The notes: generated by a model from the letters alone, not told the origin. Numbered from the stretch's first letter, positions 17,320 to 26,576 are shown. The stretch: 64,000 nt of DNA from JAKZRT01 sp965247915 (GCA_965247915.1 OZ252048.1:3720001-3784000), one strand, 5' to 3'. Made by a program: numbers and translations.

Positions 17320-18612
17320 ATGCTAGATTTTCGCCAACGTCGCAAACCGGGCAGCCAGACATTGCAGGCAGATCGTTTTCACTGGATCCCAGGTGCCCTG
17401 ATCCTTTTGGTTTGGGCCGTTGTCAGTTTCTGGCAATACGTTGACACTTGGCCGGGAGACCTGTCGGGCCTCTATTTCGCCGGGCATTTCTATGGCCAGG
17501 GCGATCTGGCGCAGGTATACGCAACCCCGACACGCTTTTTCGGGAACGACTATCCGCCAGTCTGGCGCGGCTATGCCGCAGCGCTTGGGTATGGCCACGA
17601 GCCTGTATTCCCGTTCATCTATTCGCCGCTTTGGGCCGTCCTTGCGGCGCCGGTGTCGCAAACACTGGCCCCGCACGAGTTTTTCAACGCTGCTTGCGCG
17701 GTCGAGATTGGCCTGTTGGTCTGGTCGGTATGCCTCGCGCACCGGCTGTGGGGCCGCGACATTTCATTTACCCGGTGGTCGATTGTTTCAACGGCGCTTT
17801 TGGCCACGTCGATCCCGGTGCTTCAGGCGCTGTCGCAGGCCCAACCGCAGATCATTGTGACCTTCCTGATCCTGCTGGGGTTCGAGCGCGTCGCGCGCGG
17901 TCGCCCCATCGCGGGCGGCACGGCGCTGGCGCTGGCCGCGTCGATCAAGCTGACGCCGGTGCTGTTGGTGGTTATCCTGATCGCCGGCGGGGACCGGCGC
18001 GCGGCGGTGGCATTCGCCGTGGCGGGGGCGGCGCTGGCCGGGGCCAGCCTGATGCTGGCAGGCTGGCCGCTGCACCTGACGTTTCTTGAGCAGCTCGGAC
18101 TGGCCGCGCAACAATTGCCGCTGTTTGAATTTTCCTATTCCGCGCAAGCCGCTGTGTACCAGCTGGCGATCTACGTTCGCGAGGCCGGTGATGTGAGCTT
18201 TGGCAATCATTCGCTGGTCCTGCTGTCGCCGCCACGCTGGTTCGGGCTTGCCGTACTTCTGGTCCTGATTGGCGCCATCGTGCTGGTGCTGTCGCGGACC
18301 AGCGCCCTGCCCGCTGACCGCGCCCGGGCGCAGCGGCTGGTCGCCATCTATACGCTCACCGCGCTGGCGATGCCGATTGCCTGGTCGCATCATTTCCTGC
18401 TGCCGCTGTTGGCCCTGCCGGTGCTGGCGCGCGCCGGTGCGGGGCCGCGCAGTTGGCTGGCGCTGATCGCGGCAGGCGCGGTGCTCAGCAAATACAGCCT
18501 TCTGGTGACCGCCCCCGATGGCACCGCCCTGCACTGGCACGCCCTGACCGGCAGCCTGACGATGCTGGCGCTTGCGGTCGCATTTTCCTTGCGCGACTTT
18601 CGCGCCTCATGA
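17320..18612 (+). CDS. GT87-like (DUF2029) polytopic membrane glycosyltransferase, first of pair
   Basis: Predicted 430-residue inner-membrane protein with about ten hydrophobic spans. DUF2029/GT87 features are WPGDLSGLYFAGHFYGQGDL after the first span, FPFIYSPLWAVLAAPVSQTL, and QPQIIVTFLILLGFERVARG followed by a conserved basic loop. Family members use polyprenyl-phosphate sugars as donors. The ATG at 17320 is a best guess: the frame is open from a TTG at 17254 inside the cfa 3' end, and no strong ribosome site decides it. Its stop overlaps the next gene (ATGA), a similar protein, so the two probably arose by tandem duplication. Confidence 0.75.
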   Translation: MLDFRQRRKPGSQTLQADRFHWIPGALILLVWAVVSFWQYVDTWPGDLSGLYFAGHFYGQGDLAQVYATPTRFFGNDYPPVWRGYAAALGYGHEPVFPFIYSPLWAVLAAPVSQTLAPHEFFNAACAVEIGLLVWSVCLAHRLWGRDISFTRWSIVSTALLATSIPVLQALSQAQPQIIVTFLILLGFERVARGRPIAGGTALALAASIKLTPVLLVVILIAGGDRRAAVAFAVAGAALAGASLMLAGWPLHLTFLEQLGLAAQQLPLFEFSYSAQAAVYQLAIYVREAGDVSFGNHSLVLLSPPRWFGLAVLLVLIGAIVLVLSRTSALPADRARAQRLVAIYTLTALAMPIAWSHHFLLPLLALPVLARAGAGPRSWLALIAAGAVLSKYSLLVTAPDGTALHWHALTGSLTMLALAVAFSLRDFRAS

Positions 18613-19847
18613 CCCGCAGCGCACAGGTGGCGCTGGTGCTGTCCCTGCTGGCGATCCTTGTTTCGCTGACCATTTTCTGGGGCCGCCTTGCCCCGGATCT
18701 GACCGCCACCTGGCTGGCCGGGCATCTTTTCGCGGCGGGCGATCTGGGTGCGATCTATCCGCCACCGGCGGCGGTCTTTTCGACGCAGACGCCGCCCGGC
18801 TGGGCCGAGGCGGCGCGGGGAATGGGCTATGACGCCGAAATTTTTCCCTACATCTATCCGCCGCTCTGGGCGGCCCTGACCGCGCCGTTGACCGGTTTAA
18901 TGTCGCTGAGCGCCTTCAACAACATCGCCCTGGTGGTCCACCATCTGGCGCTTGTGGGCACGATCTGGCTGGCCTGGAGCACCGCGGCGCGCGAGGTTCC
19001 GGTGGCGCTCAATCTCGGCCTCGGCCTGGTGATCCTGGTGTCCGGACCCTTCGCGCCGCTGGCGCTTTTCCAGAACCAGCCGCAGATCTTGGTCGGCTTC
19101 CTGACGGTTCTCGCCATCGAGCGGGCGCGCGCCGGGGCCGGATTTGCGGCAGGCGCGGCGCTTGGCCTGGCGGTCGCCCTGAAGGTTGCCCCGATCCTGA
19201 TTTTGCCGGCGCTGCTGGCCGCTGGTCCGGCGCGGCGCACTGCATTTGGTTTCGCTGCGGTCGGCGGCGGGCTTGGGCTGTTCTCGCTGGCACTTGCCGG
19301 ATGGCCCCTGCACCGCGAATTTCTGGGCTGGATTTCGACCATTTCCGGCACCGCCGTCCTGACCCCCCTGGCCTATTCCTTTGACGCGCTGATCGCCCAA
19401 ATCTGGGCGCTCGACGCGATGGAGCCGGTCGCGCCCTTCCCCGGCGCGCCCGATCACCTGATCCAATGGGTACTGGCCAAAAGCGTCCCCTGGCGCGCGG
19501 CATCCACACTGGCGCTCATCGCTGTCGCACTTTTGCCCGCGCTGGCGATCAGACGCGACGCGGGGGTGCTGATCTGGCCCGCCCTTCTGATCCTTGCGGG
19601 CCTGGCGAGCCCGGTTGCCTGGTCGTTTCACTATCTCGCACCGCTGGCGTTCCTGCCGGCGCTCGCCGCCCGCCTTGGCCAGGCGCGCGGCACGCTGCTG
19701 GCCCTGGCGCTGGCGCTGCCCGGCACCTATCTGATCCTGCCGCTGGCCCGCGACAGCGCCGTGCTGCCGTTCGCCGATCAGGCGCTCGGGGTGGCCACAC
19801 TAACCCTGACGGCAGCGGTCTTCGCGGTCCTGGCCCGGCGCGGCTGA
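18609..19847 (+). CDS. GT87-like (DUF2029) polytopic membrane glycosyltransferase, second of pair
   Basis: Predicted 412-residue membrane protein colinear with the preceding gene: LAPDLTATWLAGHLFAAGDL matches the upstream WPGDLSGLYFAGHFYGQGDL, IFPYIYPPLWAALTAPLTGL matches FPFIYSPLWAVLAAPVSQTL, and FQNQPQILVGFLTVLAIERA is shared. Likely a paralogue with a related or joint role in cell-envelope glycan assembly. The ATG lies inside the upstream stop, indicating translational coupling. Sugar and acceptor are unknown. Confidence 0.78.
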   Translation: MTRSAQVALVLSLLAILVSLTIFWGRLAPDLTATWLAGHLFAAGDLGAIYPPPAAVFSTQTPPGWAEAARGMGYDAEIFPYIYPPLWAALTAPLTGLMSLSAFNNIALVVHHLALVGTIWLAWSTAAREVPVALNLGLGLVILVSGPFAPLALFQNQPQILVGFLTVLAIERARAGAGFAAGAALGLAVALKVAPILILPALLAAGPARRTAFGFAAVGGGLGLFSLALAGWPLHREFLGWISTISGTAVLTPLAYSFDALIAQIWALDAMEPVAPFPGAPDHLIQWVLAKSVPWRAASTLALIAVALLPALAIRRDAGVLIWPALLILAGLASPVAWSFHYLAPLAFLPALAARLGQARGTLLALALALPGTYLILPLARDSAVLPFADQALGVATLTLTAAVFAVLARRG

Positions 19848-19932
19848 CGCGCGCAACGCGCGGCGCAATCTCCTTGCACCCCGGCTCGGGCTCAGTATAA
19901 CCCGAGCACTTTGCGCGGCCCCGGGGAACGCC

Positions 19933-22900
19933 TTGCCCAAAAGAACCGACATAAAATCGATCATGATTATCGGCGCGGGGCCTATCGTGATCGGCCAGGC
20001 CTGCGAGTTCGACTATTCCGGCGCCCAGGCCTGCAAGGCGCTGCGCGAAGAAGGCTATCGCGTCGTCCTGGTCAATTCGAACCCGGCCACGATCATGACC
20101 GACCCCGACATGGCCGACGCCACCTATATCGAACCAATCACGCCGGAAATCGTCGCCAAGATCATCGAAAAGGAACGCCCCGACGCGCTGTTGCCGACCA
20201 TGGGCGGGCAAACCGGCCTCAACACCAGCCTGGCGCTGGAAGAGATGGGCGTTCTGGAGAAATTCGGCGTCGAGATGATCGGCGCCAAGCGCGACGCTAT
20301 CGAGATGGCCGAGGACCGGAAATTGTTCCGCGAGGCCATGGACCGGATCGGGCTGGAAAGCCCCGAATCCGCGATTGCCAACAATATGGACGATTGCATG
20401 GCCGCCCTTGAAGGCATCGGCCTGCCTGCGATCATCCGCCCCGCCTACACACTGGGCGGCACCGGCGGCGGCGTGGCCTATAACCGCGACGATTACAAGT
20501 ATTTCTGCAAGATCGGTCTCGATGCCTCGCCGGTGAACCAGATCCTGATCGATGAGTCGCTGCTGGGCTGGAAAGAATTCGAGATGGAGGTTGTGCGCGA
20601 CGCCCGCGACAACGCCATCATCATCTGTTCGATCGAAAACATTGACCCCATGGGGGTGCATACCGGCGACAGCATCACCGTCGCCCCGGCCCTGACCCTG
20701 ACCGACAAGGAATACCAGATGATGCGCAACGGCAGCATCGCGGTGCTGCGCGAGATCGGGGTCGAGACCGGCGGGTCGAACGTGCAATGGGCCGTGAACC
20801 CCGCCGACGGGCGCATGGTGGTCATCGAAATGAACCCGCGGGTCAGCCGGTCGTCGGCGCTGGCATCCAAGGCCACGGGATTCCCCATCGCCAAGATCGC
20901 CGCGAAACTGGCTGTGGGCTATACGCTTGATGAGCTCGACAACGACATCACCCGCGTCACGCCGGCGTCGTTCGAGCCGACGATCGATTACGTGGTCACC
21001 AAAATCCCGCGCTTTGCCTTCGAAAAATTTCCGGGCGCGAAACCCGAGCTGACCACTGCGATGAAAAGCGTGGGCGAAGCCATGGCCATCGGCCGCACCA
21101 TCCACGAGAGCCTGCAAAAGGCGCTGGCCAGCCTGGAAACCGGGCTGACCGGGTTCGACGAGGTGGCGATCGACGGCGTGCCCGGCGCTGAACAACTGGT
21201 CCGCAGGCACGGCCCCGACGGGTCGCTTTCGACAATTCTGCTTGGGGCTGCCGAGGCCGATCAGACCGCCATCGACAAATCGGTGACGCGGGCGCTGTCC
21301 GAACAATCCCCCGACCGCCTGCGGGTGGTTGCCCAAGCCATGCGGTTTGGCTTTTCCGACGACGAGATCAACGAGATCACCGCCTATGATCCCTGGTTCC
21401 TGGCCCGCATCCGCGAGATCGTCGAAGCCGAGGAATGCCTGCGCCGGGACGGCCTGCCAAAGGGTGCCGACAGGCTGCGCGCCCCGAAAATGCTGGGTTT
21501 TACCGATGCCCGGCTGGCGGCGCTGACGGCCCAATCCGAGGCGGACGTGCGCCGCACCCGCCTGCGCGCCGGTGTGGTCGCCCAGTTCAAGCGCATCGAC
21601 ACCTGCGCGGCCGAGTTCGAGGCGCAGACGCCTTATATGTATTCGACCTACGAGGCCCCGATGATGGGCGAGGCCGAATGCGAGGCGCGGCCAAGCGCCC
21701 GCGACAAGATCGTCATCCTGGGCGGTGGCCCGAACCGGATCGGGCAGGGCATCGAGTTCGATTATTGCTGCTGTCACGCCTGTTACGCGCTGACCGATGC
21801 CGGGTTTGAGACGATCATGATCAACTGCAACCCCGAAACGGTCTCGACCGATTACGACACCAGCGACCGGCTTTATTTCGAGCCGCTAACCTTTGAGCAC
21901 GTCATGGAAATCCTCCGTGTCGAGGCGGATGCGGGGACGCTCAAGGGTGTCATCGTCCAGTTCGGCGGCCAGACGCCGCTGAAACTGGCCCGCGCGCTCG
22001 AGGCCGAAGGATTTCCGATTTTGGGCACCACGCCCGACGCCATTGATCTGGCCGAAGATCGCGAGCGTTTTCAGAGGCTGGTGGCTGATCTGGGGTTGAA
22101 GCAACCGACCAACGGCATTGCCTCGACTGCCGCACAGGCGCTTGAAATCGCATCAAAAATCGGCTTTCCGCTGGTCATCCGCCCGTCATACGTTCTGGGC
22201 GGCCGCGCCATGGAGATCGTCCGCGATCAGGCCGGGCTGGAACGCTATATCACGCAAGCCGTGGTGGTTTCGGGCGCAAGCCCGGTTCTGCTCGACAGCT
22301 ACCTTTCGGGTGCTGTCGAAGTCGATGTCGATGCGCTCTGTGATGGCGACGCGGTTCACGTTGCGGGCATCATGCAGCACATCGAGGAGGCCGGTGTGCA
22401 TTCGGGCGACAGCGCTTGTTGCCTGCCGCCCCATTCGCTGAGTGCTGACATCATTGCCGAACTGCGCGTCCAGACCGAGGCTTTGGCACGCGCGCTGAAT
22501 GTGGTGGGCCTGATGAATGTGCAGTTCGCGGTGAAGGATGGCGAGATTTACCTGATCGAGGTCAACCCCCGCGCCAGCCGCACCGTGCCCTTCGTGGCCA
22601 AGGCCGTGGGCTCGCCGATAGCCTCGATCGCCGCGCGGCTGATGGCGGGCGCAAAGCTTGCCGAGTTTGACCTGGTCGATCCGGCGATCCCGACATTCGC
22701 GGTGAAAGAAGCAGTAATGCCCTTTGCGCGGTTCCCCGGCGTCGATACAATCCTTGGCCCCGAGATGCGGTCAACCGGCGAGGTCATGGGGTCTGACGTC
22801 AACTTCCACCGCGCGTTTCTCAAGGCGCAACTGGGCGCGGGCACGGTGCTGCCGACATCGGGCAAGGTGTTTCTGTCGATCAAGGAAGACGACAAAACCC

Positions 22901-23253
22901 CCGAGCTGGCTGAGATCGTCCGGGTGCTCGACAGGCTCGGGTTTACGTTCATCGCCACGCGCGGCACGGCGGCCTTCTGCGAAGAACAAGGCGTGGCGGC
23001 CGAGGTCGTGAACAAGGTCTACGAAGGCCGCCCGCATATCGTCGACGTCATGAAAAACCGCGAGATCGTGCTGGTGATGAACACCACCGAAGGCGCGCAG
23101 GCGGTGGAAGACTCGCGGCCAATGCGCGCCGTCGCCCTGATGGACCGCATCCCCTATTTCACCACGCTCGCCGCGTCCCACGCCGCCGCTCTGGCGATGC
23201 GAGTGGCGCAGGAAAGCGAGTTGGGCGTGCGGAGCTTGCAGGCGTCGGACTGA
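19933..23253 (+). CDS. carB: Carbamoyl-phosphate synthase large subunit
   Basis: Predicted 1,106-residue subunit that makes carbamoyl phosphate for arginine and pyrimidine synthesis. Two homologous halves are evident: the first starts MIIGAGPIVIGQACEFDYSG, the second VILGGGPNRIGQGIEFDY near residue 595. Each has an ATP-grasp domain, for example VIEMNPRVSRSSALASKATG and LIEVNPRASRTVPFVAKAVG. The C-terminal allosteric domain begins about residue 960. It starts with TTG, supported by GGGGA upstream and by the MPKRTDIKSIM family N-terminus. A decayed copy of its 3' end lies at 24,061-24,139. Confidence 0.96.
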   Translation: MPKRTDIKSIMIIGAGPIVIGQACEFDYSGAQACKALREEGYRVVLVNSNPATIMTDPDMADATYIEPITPEIVAKIIEKERPDALLPTMGGQTGLNTSLALEEMGVLEKFGVEMIGAKRDAIEMAEDRKLFREAMDRIGLESPESAIANNMDDCMAALEGIGLPAIIRPAYTLGGTGGGVAYNRDDYKYFCKIGLDASPVNQILIDESLLGWKEFEMEVVRDARDNAIIICSIENIDPMGVHTGDSITVAPALTLTDKEYQMMRNGSIAVLREIGVETGGSNVQWAVNPADGRMVVIEMNPRVSRSSALASKATGFPIAKIAAKLAVGYTLDELDNDITRVTPASFEPTIDYVVTKIPRFAFEKFPGAKPELTTAMKSVGEAMAIGRTIHESLQKALASLETGLTGFDEVAIDGVPGAEQLVRRHGPDGSLSTILLGAAEADQTAIDKSVTRALSEQSPDRLRVVAQAMRFGFSDDEINEITAYDPWFLARIREIVEAEECLRRDGLPKGADRLRAPKMLGFTDARLAALTAQSEADVRRTRLRAGVVAQFKRIDTCAAEFEAQTPYMYSTYEAPMMGEAECEARPSARDKIVILGGGPNRIGQGIEFDYCCCHACYALTDAGFETIMINCNPETVSTDYDTSDRLYFEPLTFEHVMEILRVEADAGTLKGVIVQFGGQTPLKLARALEAEGFPILGTTPDAIDLAEDRERFQRLVADLGLKQPTNGIASTAAQALEIASKIGFPLVIRPSYVLGGRAMEIVRDQAGLERYITQAVVVSGASPVLLDSYLSGAVEVDVDALCDGDAVHVAGIMQHIEEAGVHSGDSACCLPPHSLSADIIAELRVQTEALARALNVVGLMNVQFAVKDGEIYLIEVNPRASRTVPFVAKAVGSPIASIAARLMAGAKLAEFDLVDPAIPTFAVKEAVMPFARFPGVDTILGPEMRSTGEVMGSDVNFHRAFLKAQLGAGTVLPTSGKVFLSIKEDDKTPELAEIVRVLDRLGFTFIATRGTAAFCEEQGVAAEVVNKVYEGRPHIVDVMKNREIVLVMNTTEGAQAVEDSRPMRAVALMDRIPYFTTLAASHAAALAMRVAQESELGVRSLQASD

Positions 23254-23305
23254 TCGGCCTGCGCCTAGAGTAAGATGAGATTTCTATGATTCGCCTAGAT
23301 TTTGC

Positions 23306-23336
23306 CCTTCCCGGGGCTTCAGCCCCGGATCGCGCC
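23306..23336 (-). repeat. Dispersed repeat, family 1 (short copy B)
   Basis: Contains the CCGGGGCTTCAGCCCCGG hairpin and the flanking GGATCGCGCC block shared with copies at 9,093-9,232 and 50,640-50,774; the second palindromic block is missing. Its orientation fits the 3' end of the minus-strand membrane gene to its right rather than carB. Confidence 0.65.
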
Positions 23337-23438
23337 AGACCCTGGGGGCAGGTCAAGCACGGCCCTTGCATCGCTCGGGCGGCTTTTCGCAACGCTCGCC
23401 CGCCGAATTCGGAAGCCATTGTTCATTTGAAAATGGGT

Positions 23439-23921
23439 TTACCCCGCCACCCGTTGCCTTTTCCCCGCCACCAGCCCAATCGCCCCCGAATACAGCAAAT
23501 GCGCCACCAGCGACGCCGCCACCGCCGCGCCGCCGCCGACGTTGGCCATCAGCATACCGGCCCCCAGCATCGGCAGAACCACCAGATCGGCAGCCAGCCA
23601 AAGCCCGACCCCCCAGGTCAGGGCGCGGACCAGTGGTGGCCCGAATAGCCAGTCATAGCATATGAAAACGTAGACCAGCGGAAACACCACCACGCCCAGC
23701 GTGATGTGGATCAGCAGCCCGACGGAATAGCCAGTGCCCAGCCCGTCGGCGACCATCGCGGCCATGTCCATGTCCATGGCCGCCTTCATCGCCGACCCCA
23801 TGGTCTCGCCCATGCTCATGCCCATGTCTATCAGCATCGGCGCACCTAAATCCATCGCCGCGGTCATCACCGCGGTTCCGGCGACACCGCCCAACAAGGC
23901 ATTGATCAGATCAGAGCGCAT
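23439..23921 (-). CDS. Uncharacterised four-helix membrane protein (DUF6789-like)
   Basis: Predicted 160-residue inner-membrane protein. Hydrophobic segments lie around residues 6-24, 68-88, 98-118 and 128-152. Between the first two is a methionine- and aspartate-rich loop with MGMSMGETMG and MKAAMDMDMAAM, which might bind a metal, though that is speculation. It resembles small DUF6789-type proteins; function is unknown. It sits alone in a cassette bounded on the left by the 3' end of carB and on the right by a decayed copy of that 3' end. Confidence 0.75.
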   Translation of the reverse strand: MRSDLINALLGGVAGTAVMTAAMDLGAPMLIDMGMSMGETMGSAMKAAMDMDMAAMVADGLGTGYSVGLLIHITLGVVVFPLVYVFICYDWLFGPPLVRALTWGVGLWLAADLVVLPMLGAGMLMANVGGGAAVAASLVAHLLYSGAIGLVAGKRQRVAG

Positions 23922-24060
23922 AGGGGTCTCAACTTGGTCATAGGCGCAAGGTTAGTGGAAAGGCGGCGGCGGTTCCATGGGCGGTGACAGGGGTTTGAAG
24001 GCGGGTGAAGTATTGGCCCGCAGATGACCGCGCCCTCGACAGGGGTTCGCGCCAGGCTCT

Positions 24061-24139
24061 CGGCGGTCGGAGACTCGCGCCCGATGCGCCTCTGTCCTGA
24101 TAGACCGCATCCGCTATTTCTCCACGCGCGCCGCCGTCC
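24061..24139 (+). pseudogene. Decayed duplicate of the carB 3' end
   Basis: About 78 bp align with carB positions 23,101-23,179 at roughly three quarters identity by eye. Shared strings include GAGACTCGCG, GACCGCATCC and CTATTTC. A two-base gap and an in-frame stop show it is non-coding. It lies in the same orientation as carB, with the DUF6789-like gene between the two copies. The surrounding 496-bp gap (23,922-24,417) shows no other gene. Confidence 0.7.
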
Positions 24140-24417
24140 GAAACCCGGTGGCGCTGGGTGTTTTGAGAATCGGCGCGTTCAAATTGGCGGACGGTCGCCA
24201 GCCTTTGACTCAAACTTTTCGCAAATTCGTGTCGATACTGCGCGCCACCGTTAAGACTTTAACAAGCATTCGGACCTAGACCGGGGTCACGTACCCCAGT
24301 GGCGAGTGGCCCTTTTCCCCTGTTGACCGGTGATGAGTGTTGCCCCCCCTCCCACCCCCCCAGGAAGGGGGCGGTTGCTCTTGCACATCGGCCCCTGGCG
24401 CGGCATTTTCCGGGGCG

Positions 24418-25011
24418 ATGGCCAAGCTCTATTTCCACTACTCCACGATGAACGCCGGCAAGTCGACGGCGCTGCTGCAGGCCTCGCGCAATTACTTCGA
24501 ACGCGGCATGAAGACCTATCGTCTGACCTTCGCGCTGGATGACCGTGGCGGCGAAGGCCAGATCGTCAGCCGCATCGGTATATCCGCAAATGCCGATCTT
24601 TTTTCGGCCCGGACCGATTTGTTTGCGATGCTGGCGGCGCGCCTAAGAGAGGGCCCATGCGCCTGTGTCCTTATCGACGAGGCGCAGTTTCTGACCGAGA
24701 CCCAGGTCTGGCAACTTGCGCGCGCGGTTGACGATCTGGGGGTGCCGGTCATGTGTTTTGGCCTGCGCGTCGATTTTCGCGGACAGCTTTTCCCCGGCTC
24801 GGCCGCGCTTTTGGCGCTGGCCGATGAAATGCGCGAGGTGCGCACCATCTGCCATTGCGGAAAAAAAGCCACGATGGTGGTGCGCATGGACGGCGAGGGC
24901 CGCGCCTTGCGCGACGGGGCGCAGGTTCAGATCGGCGGCAACGAGACCTATGTCTCGCTCTGCCGCCGCCACTGGCGCGAAGCGGTCGGTGATGCCCCTG
25001 ATCCGAATTAG
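24418..25011 (+). CDS. tdk: Thymidine kinase, type II
   Basis: Predicted 197-residue salvage enzyme that phosphorylates thymidine with ATP. The P-loop is STMNAGKST at residues 9-17, the catalytic glutamate is E88 in LIDEAQFLT, and the lasso region has a zinc-type set CHC (145-147) with C182 and H185. GGNETYVSLCRRHW is the conserved C-terminal block. The start MAKLYFHYSTMNAGKS is the usual one; 27 upstream codons are open but unconvincing. Confidence 0.94.
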   Translation: MAKLYFHYSTMNAGKSTALLQASRNYFERGMKTYRLTFALDDRGGEGQIVSRIGISANADLFSARTDLFAMLAARLREGPCACVLIDEAQFLTETQVWQLARAVDDLGVPVMCFGLRVDFRGQLFPGSAALLALADEMREVRTICHCGKKATMVVRMDGEGRALRDGAQVQIGGNETYVSLCRRHWREAVGDAPDPN

Positions 25012-25064
25012 ATATTACCGGCCCGGCCCAGGTGCCCTTGCGCCGCGCTGGCGCGCGCCGCCCG

Positions 25065-25115
25065 CGTAGCGAGGGGCCAGCCCCTCGCGCTCCCCGGGAT
25101 ATTTCCAACCAGAAG
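25065..25115 (-). repeat. Dispersed palindromic repeat, family 2 (copy 2)
   Basis: Reads (minus strand) CTTCTGGTTGGAAATATCCC followed by GGGGAGCGCGAGGGGCTGGC and CCCTCGC, a strong hairpin. It lies downstream of tdk, 54 bp after the stop, pointing at copy 3 downstream of the convergent csaA-like gene. The GGGGAGCGCGAGGGG part closely matches the right flank of both IS110 insertions in this window. Confidence 0.75.
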
Positions 25116-25233
25116 ACAGAAGGTATGACGCCCCGGCCCCATCGGGATCCGGAGCGCCATCTCCTGGTGCGGTCATCGGCGTCCCCGCCTGTACCGCTGG
25201 TGCAGATTTTCGAAAAAGAGTAAATAAACCCTT

Positions 25234-25290
25234 ATCTTCTGGTTAAAAATATCCTGGGGGGTCTTGGGGGGCAAAGCCCCCCGGCGTGGC
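25234..25290 (+). repeat. Dispersed palindromic repeat, family 2 (copy 3)
   Basis: Reads CTTCTGGTTAAAAATATCCT followed by a run of G and the hairpin GGGGGGCAAAGCCCCCC. With copy 2 it forms an inverted pair within the 311-bp gap between the convergent tdk and csaA-like genes. Each copy has its hairpin nearest the gene stop, which fits a terminator role. No gene is seen in the gap. Confidence 0.75.
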
Positions 25291-25322
25291 GACGCGCGAA
25301 AGCGCGGCGCAACCAAAAACGC

Positions 25323-25664
25323 TCAGTACAACCGCCCACCTTCGGGGACTTGCTTGTCCGGGGACAACAGCACCACGTCGCCCGCCGCATCGGGCACCCC
25401 CAGCACCAGAACCTCGGACATCACTTTGCCGATCTGGCGCGGCGGAAAGTTGACAACCGCCATGACCTGACGCCCGAGCAATGTCTCGGCGTCATAATGC
25501 GCCGTCAGCTGCGCCGAACTTTTCCTCTCACCGATCCCGGCCCCGAAGTCGATCCAAAGCCTGATCGCCGGTTTGTGGGCTTGCGGATAGGCCTCAGTGC
25601 GGGTGATCCGCCCCACCCGGATGTCGACCTTCAGGAAGTCGGCAAAGTCGATCGCCTCGCTCAT
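25323..25664 (-). CDS. CsaA-like tRNA-binding domain protein
   Basis: Predicted 113-residue protein made of a single EMAP/Trbp111-type OB fold. Blocks include FLKVDIRVGRITRTEAYPQA, PAIRLWIDFGAGIGERKSSA and VMSEVLVLGVPDAAGDVVLL, as in CsaA, which has chaperone-like and tRNA-binding activity in Bacillus. Length matches. The ATG overlaps the proC stop (ATGA), so it is probably co-expressed with proC. Confidence 0.88.
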   Translation of the reverse strand: MSEAIDFADFLKVDIRVGRITRTEAYPQAHKPAIRLWIDFGAGIGERKSSAQLTAHYDAETLLGRQVMAVVNFPPRQIGKVMSEVLVLGVPDAAGDVVLLSPDKQVPEGGRLY

Positions 25665-26473
25665 GACCCCAGCTCGCGCGACCGGTCGGCGGCGGCTTTG
25701 ACAGCGCGCGCCATCAGCGGCGGCAGGCCGGTGGCCGGGTCCATCAGCACCTTTAGCGCCGCTTCGGTCGTGCCGGCGGGCGAGGTGACGTTGATACGCA
25801 GCTGGGCGGGGCTCTCATCGGCCTTTTCGGCCAGATCGCCGGCGCCGGCCACCGTGGCGCGGGCCAGCGCCATGGCCAATTCAGGCGGCAGACCCTGGGC
25901 TTCGCCCGCAGCCGCCAGCGCCTCGATCAGATGAAACACATAAGCCGGCCCCGATCCCGAGACCGCCGTCACCGCATCCATCTGCGCCTCGGTCTCCAGC
26001 CGCACGGTCTGGCCAACCGCCGCCATCAGCCCCTCGGCCAGCGCCATATGCGCTGGCGATGCCACCGCGTTGCCGATCAGCGCAGCGATCCCGCGGCCCA
26101 CAGCCGCAGGCGTGTTGGGCATGGTGCGCACCACCGGCGTGCGCGCGCCGAACGCGGCCTCATAGCGCGCAATCGGCGTGCCCGCCGCGATCGAGACGAT
26201 CAGGGTGCTGCCGCCGCCAAATGCGGCAGCCTGCGGCAGGGCCGTATCCATCACCTGCGGCTTGACCGCGACCAGCAGAACCGATGGCGCATCGGGCAGG
26301 TCTTCGTTCACATGGACGCCCTGCGTGGTCAACCAGTTTGACGGATAGGGGTCCACCACCCAGACGGCATTCGGGTCGAGCCCGCCGCCAATCCACCCGG
26401 CCAGTATCGCCGACCCCATCTTGCCGCAGCCCAAGAGGACCAACCCGCCCTTTTCGATGTCCGAGAAATCCAT
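25661..26473 (-). CDS. proC: Pyrroline-5-carboxylate reductase
   Basis: Predicted 270-residue NAD(P)H-dependent enzyme for the last step of proline synthesis. The Rossmann motif GCGKMGSAIL begins at residue 15, followed by VAVKPQVMD, VRTMPNTPAAVGRGIAAL and the C-terminal signature blocks AVSGSGPAYVFHLIEALAAA and VTSPAGTTEAALKVL. Length is normal. It is first in a two-gene unit with the csaA-like gene. Confidence 0.95.
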   Translation of the reverse strand: MDFSDIEKGGLVLLGCGKMGSAILAGWIGGGLDPNAVWVVDPYPSNWLTTQGVHVNEDLPDAPSVLLVAVKPQVMDTALPQAAAFGGGSTLIVSIAAGTPIARYEAAFGARTPVVRTMPNTPAAVGRGIAALIGNAVASPAHMALAEGLMAAVGQTVRLETEAQMDAVTAVSGSGPAYVFHLIEALAAAGEAQGLPPELAMALARATVAGAGDLAEKADESPAQLRINVTSPAGTTEAALKVLMDPATGLPPLMARAVKAAADRSRELGS

Positions 26474-26547
26474 GCCGCCCCCAATGGTCGCTCGCCGCCC
26501 CGGGGCAGCATCGTTATTCGGGGTTCAGGGATAGGCCGAGCCCAGGG

Positions 26548-26576
26548 CCGGTGGCAATACACGCCACCGGTTTTTT
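26548..26576 (+). terminator. Rho-independent terminator-like hairpin
   Basis: Perfect 8-bp stem CCGGTGGC / GCCACCGG with a 7-base loop and six T residues directly after, on the plus strand. Both neighbouring genes (proC and the YbjN-domain gene) are on the minus strand, so its orientation does not fit them; it would stop antisense transcription toward the YbjN gene. Confidence 0.6.
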
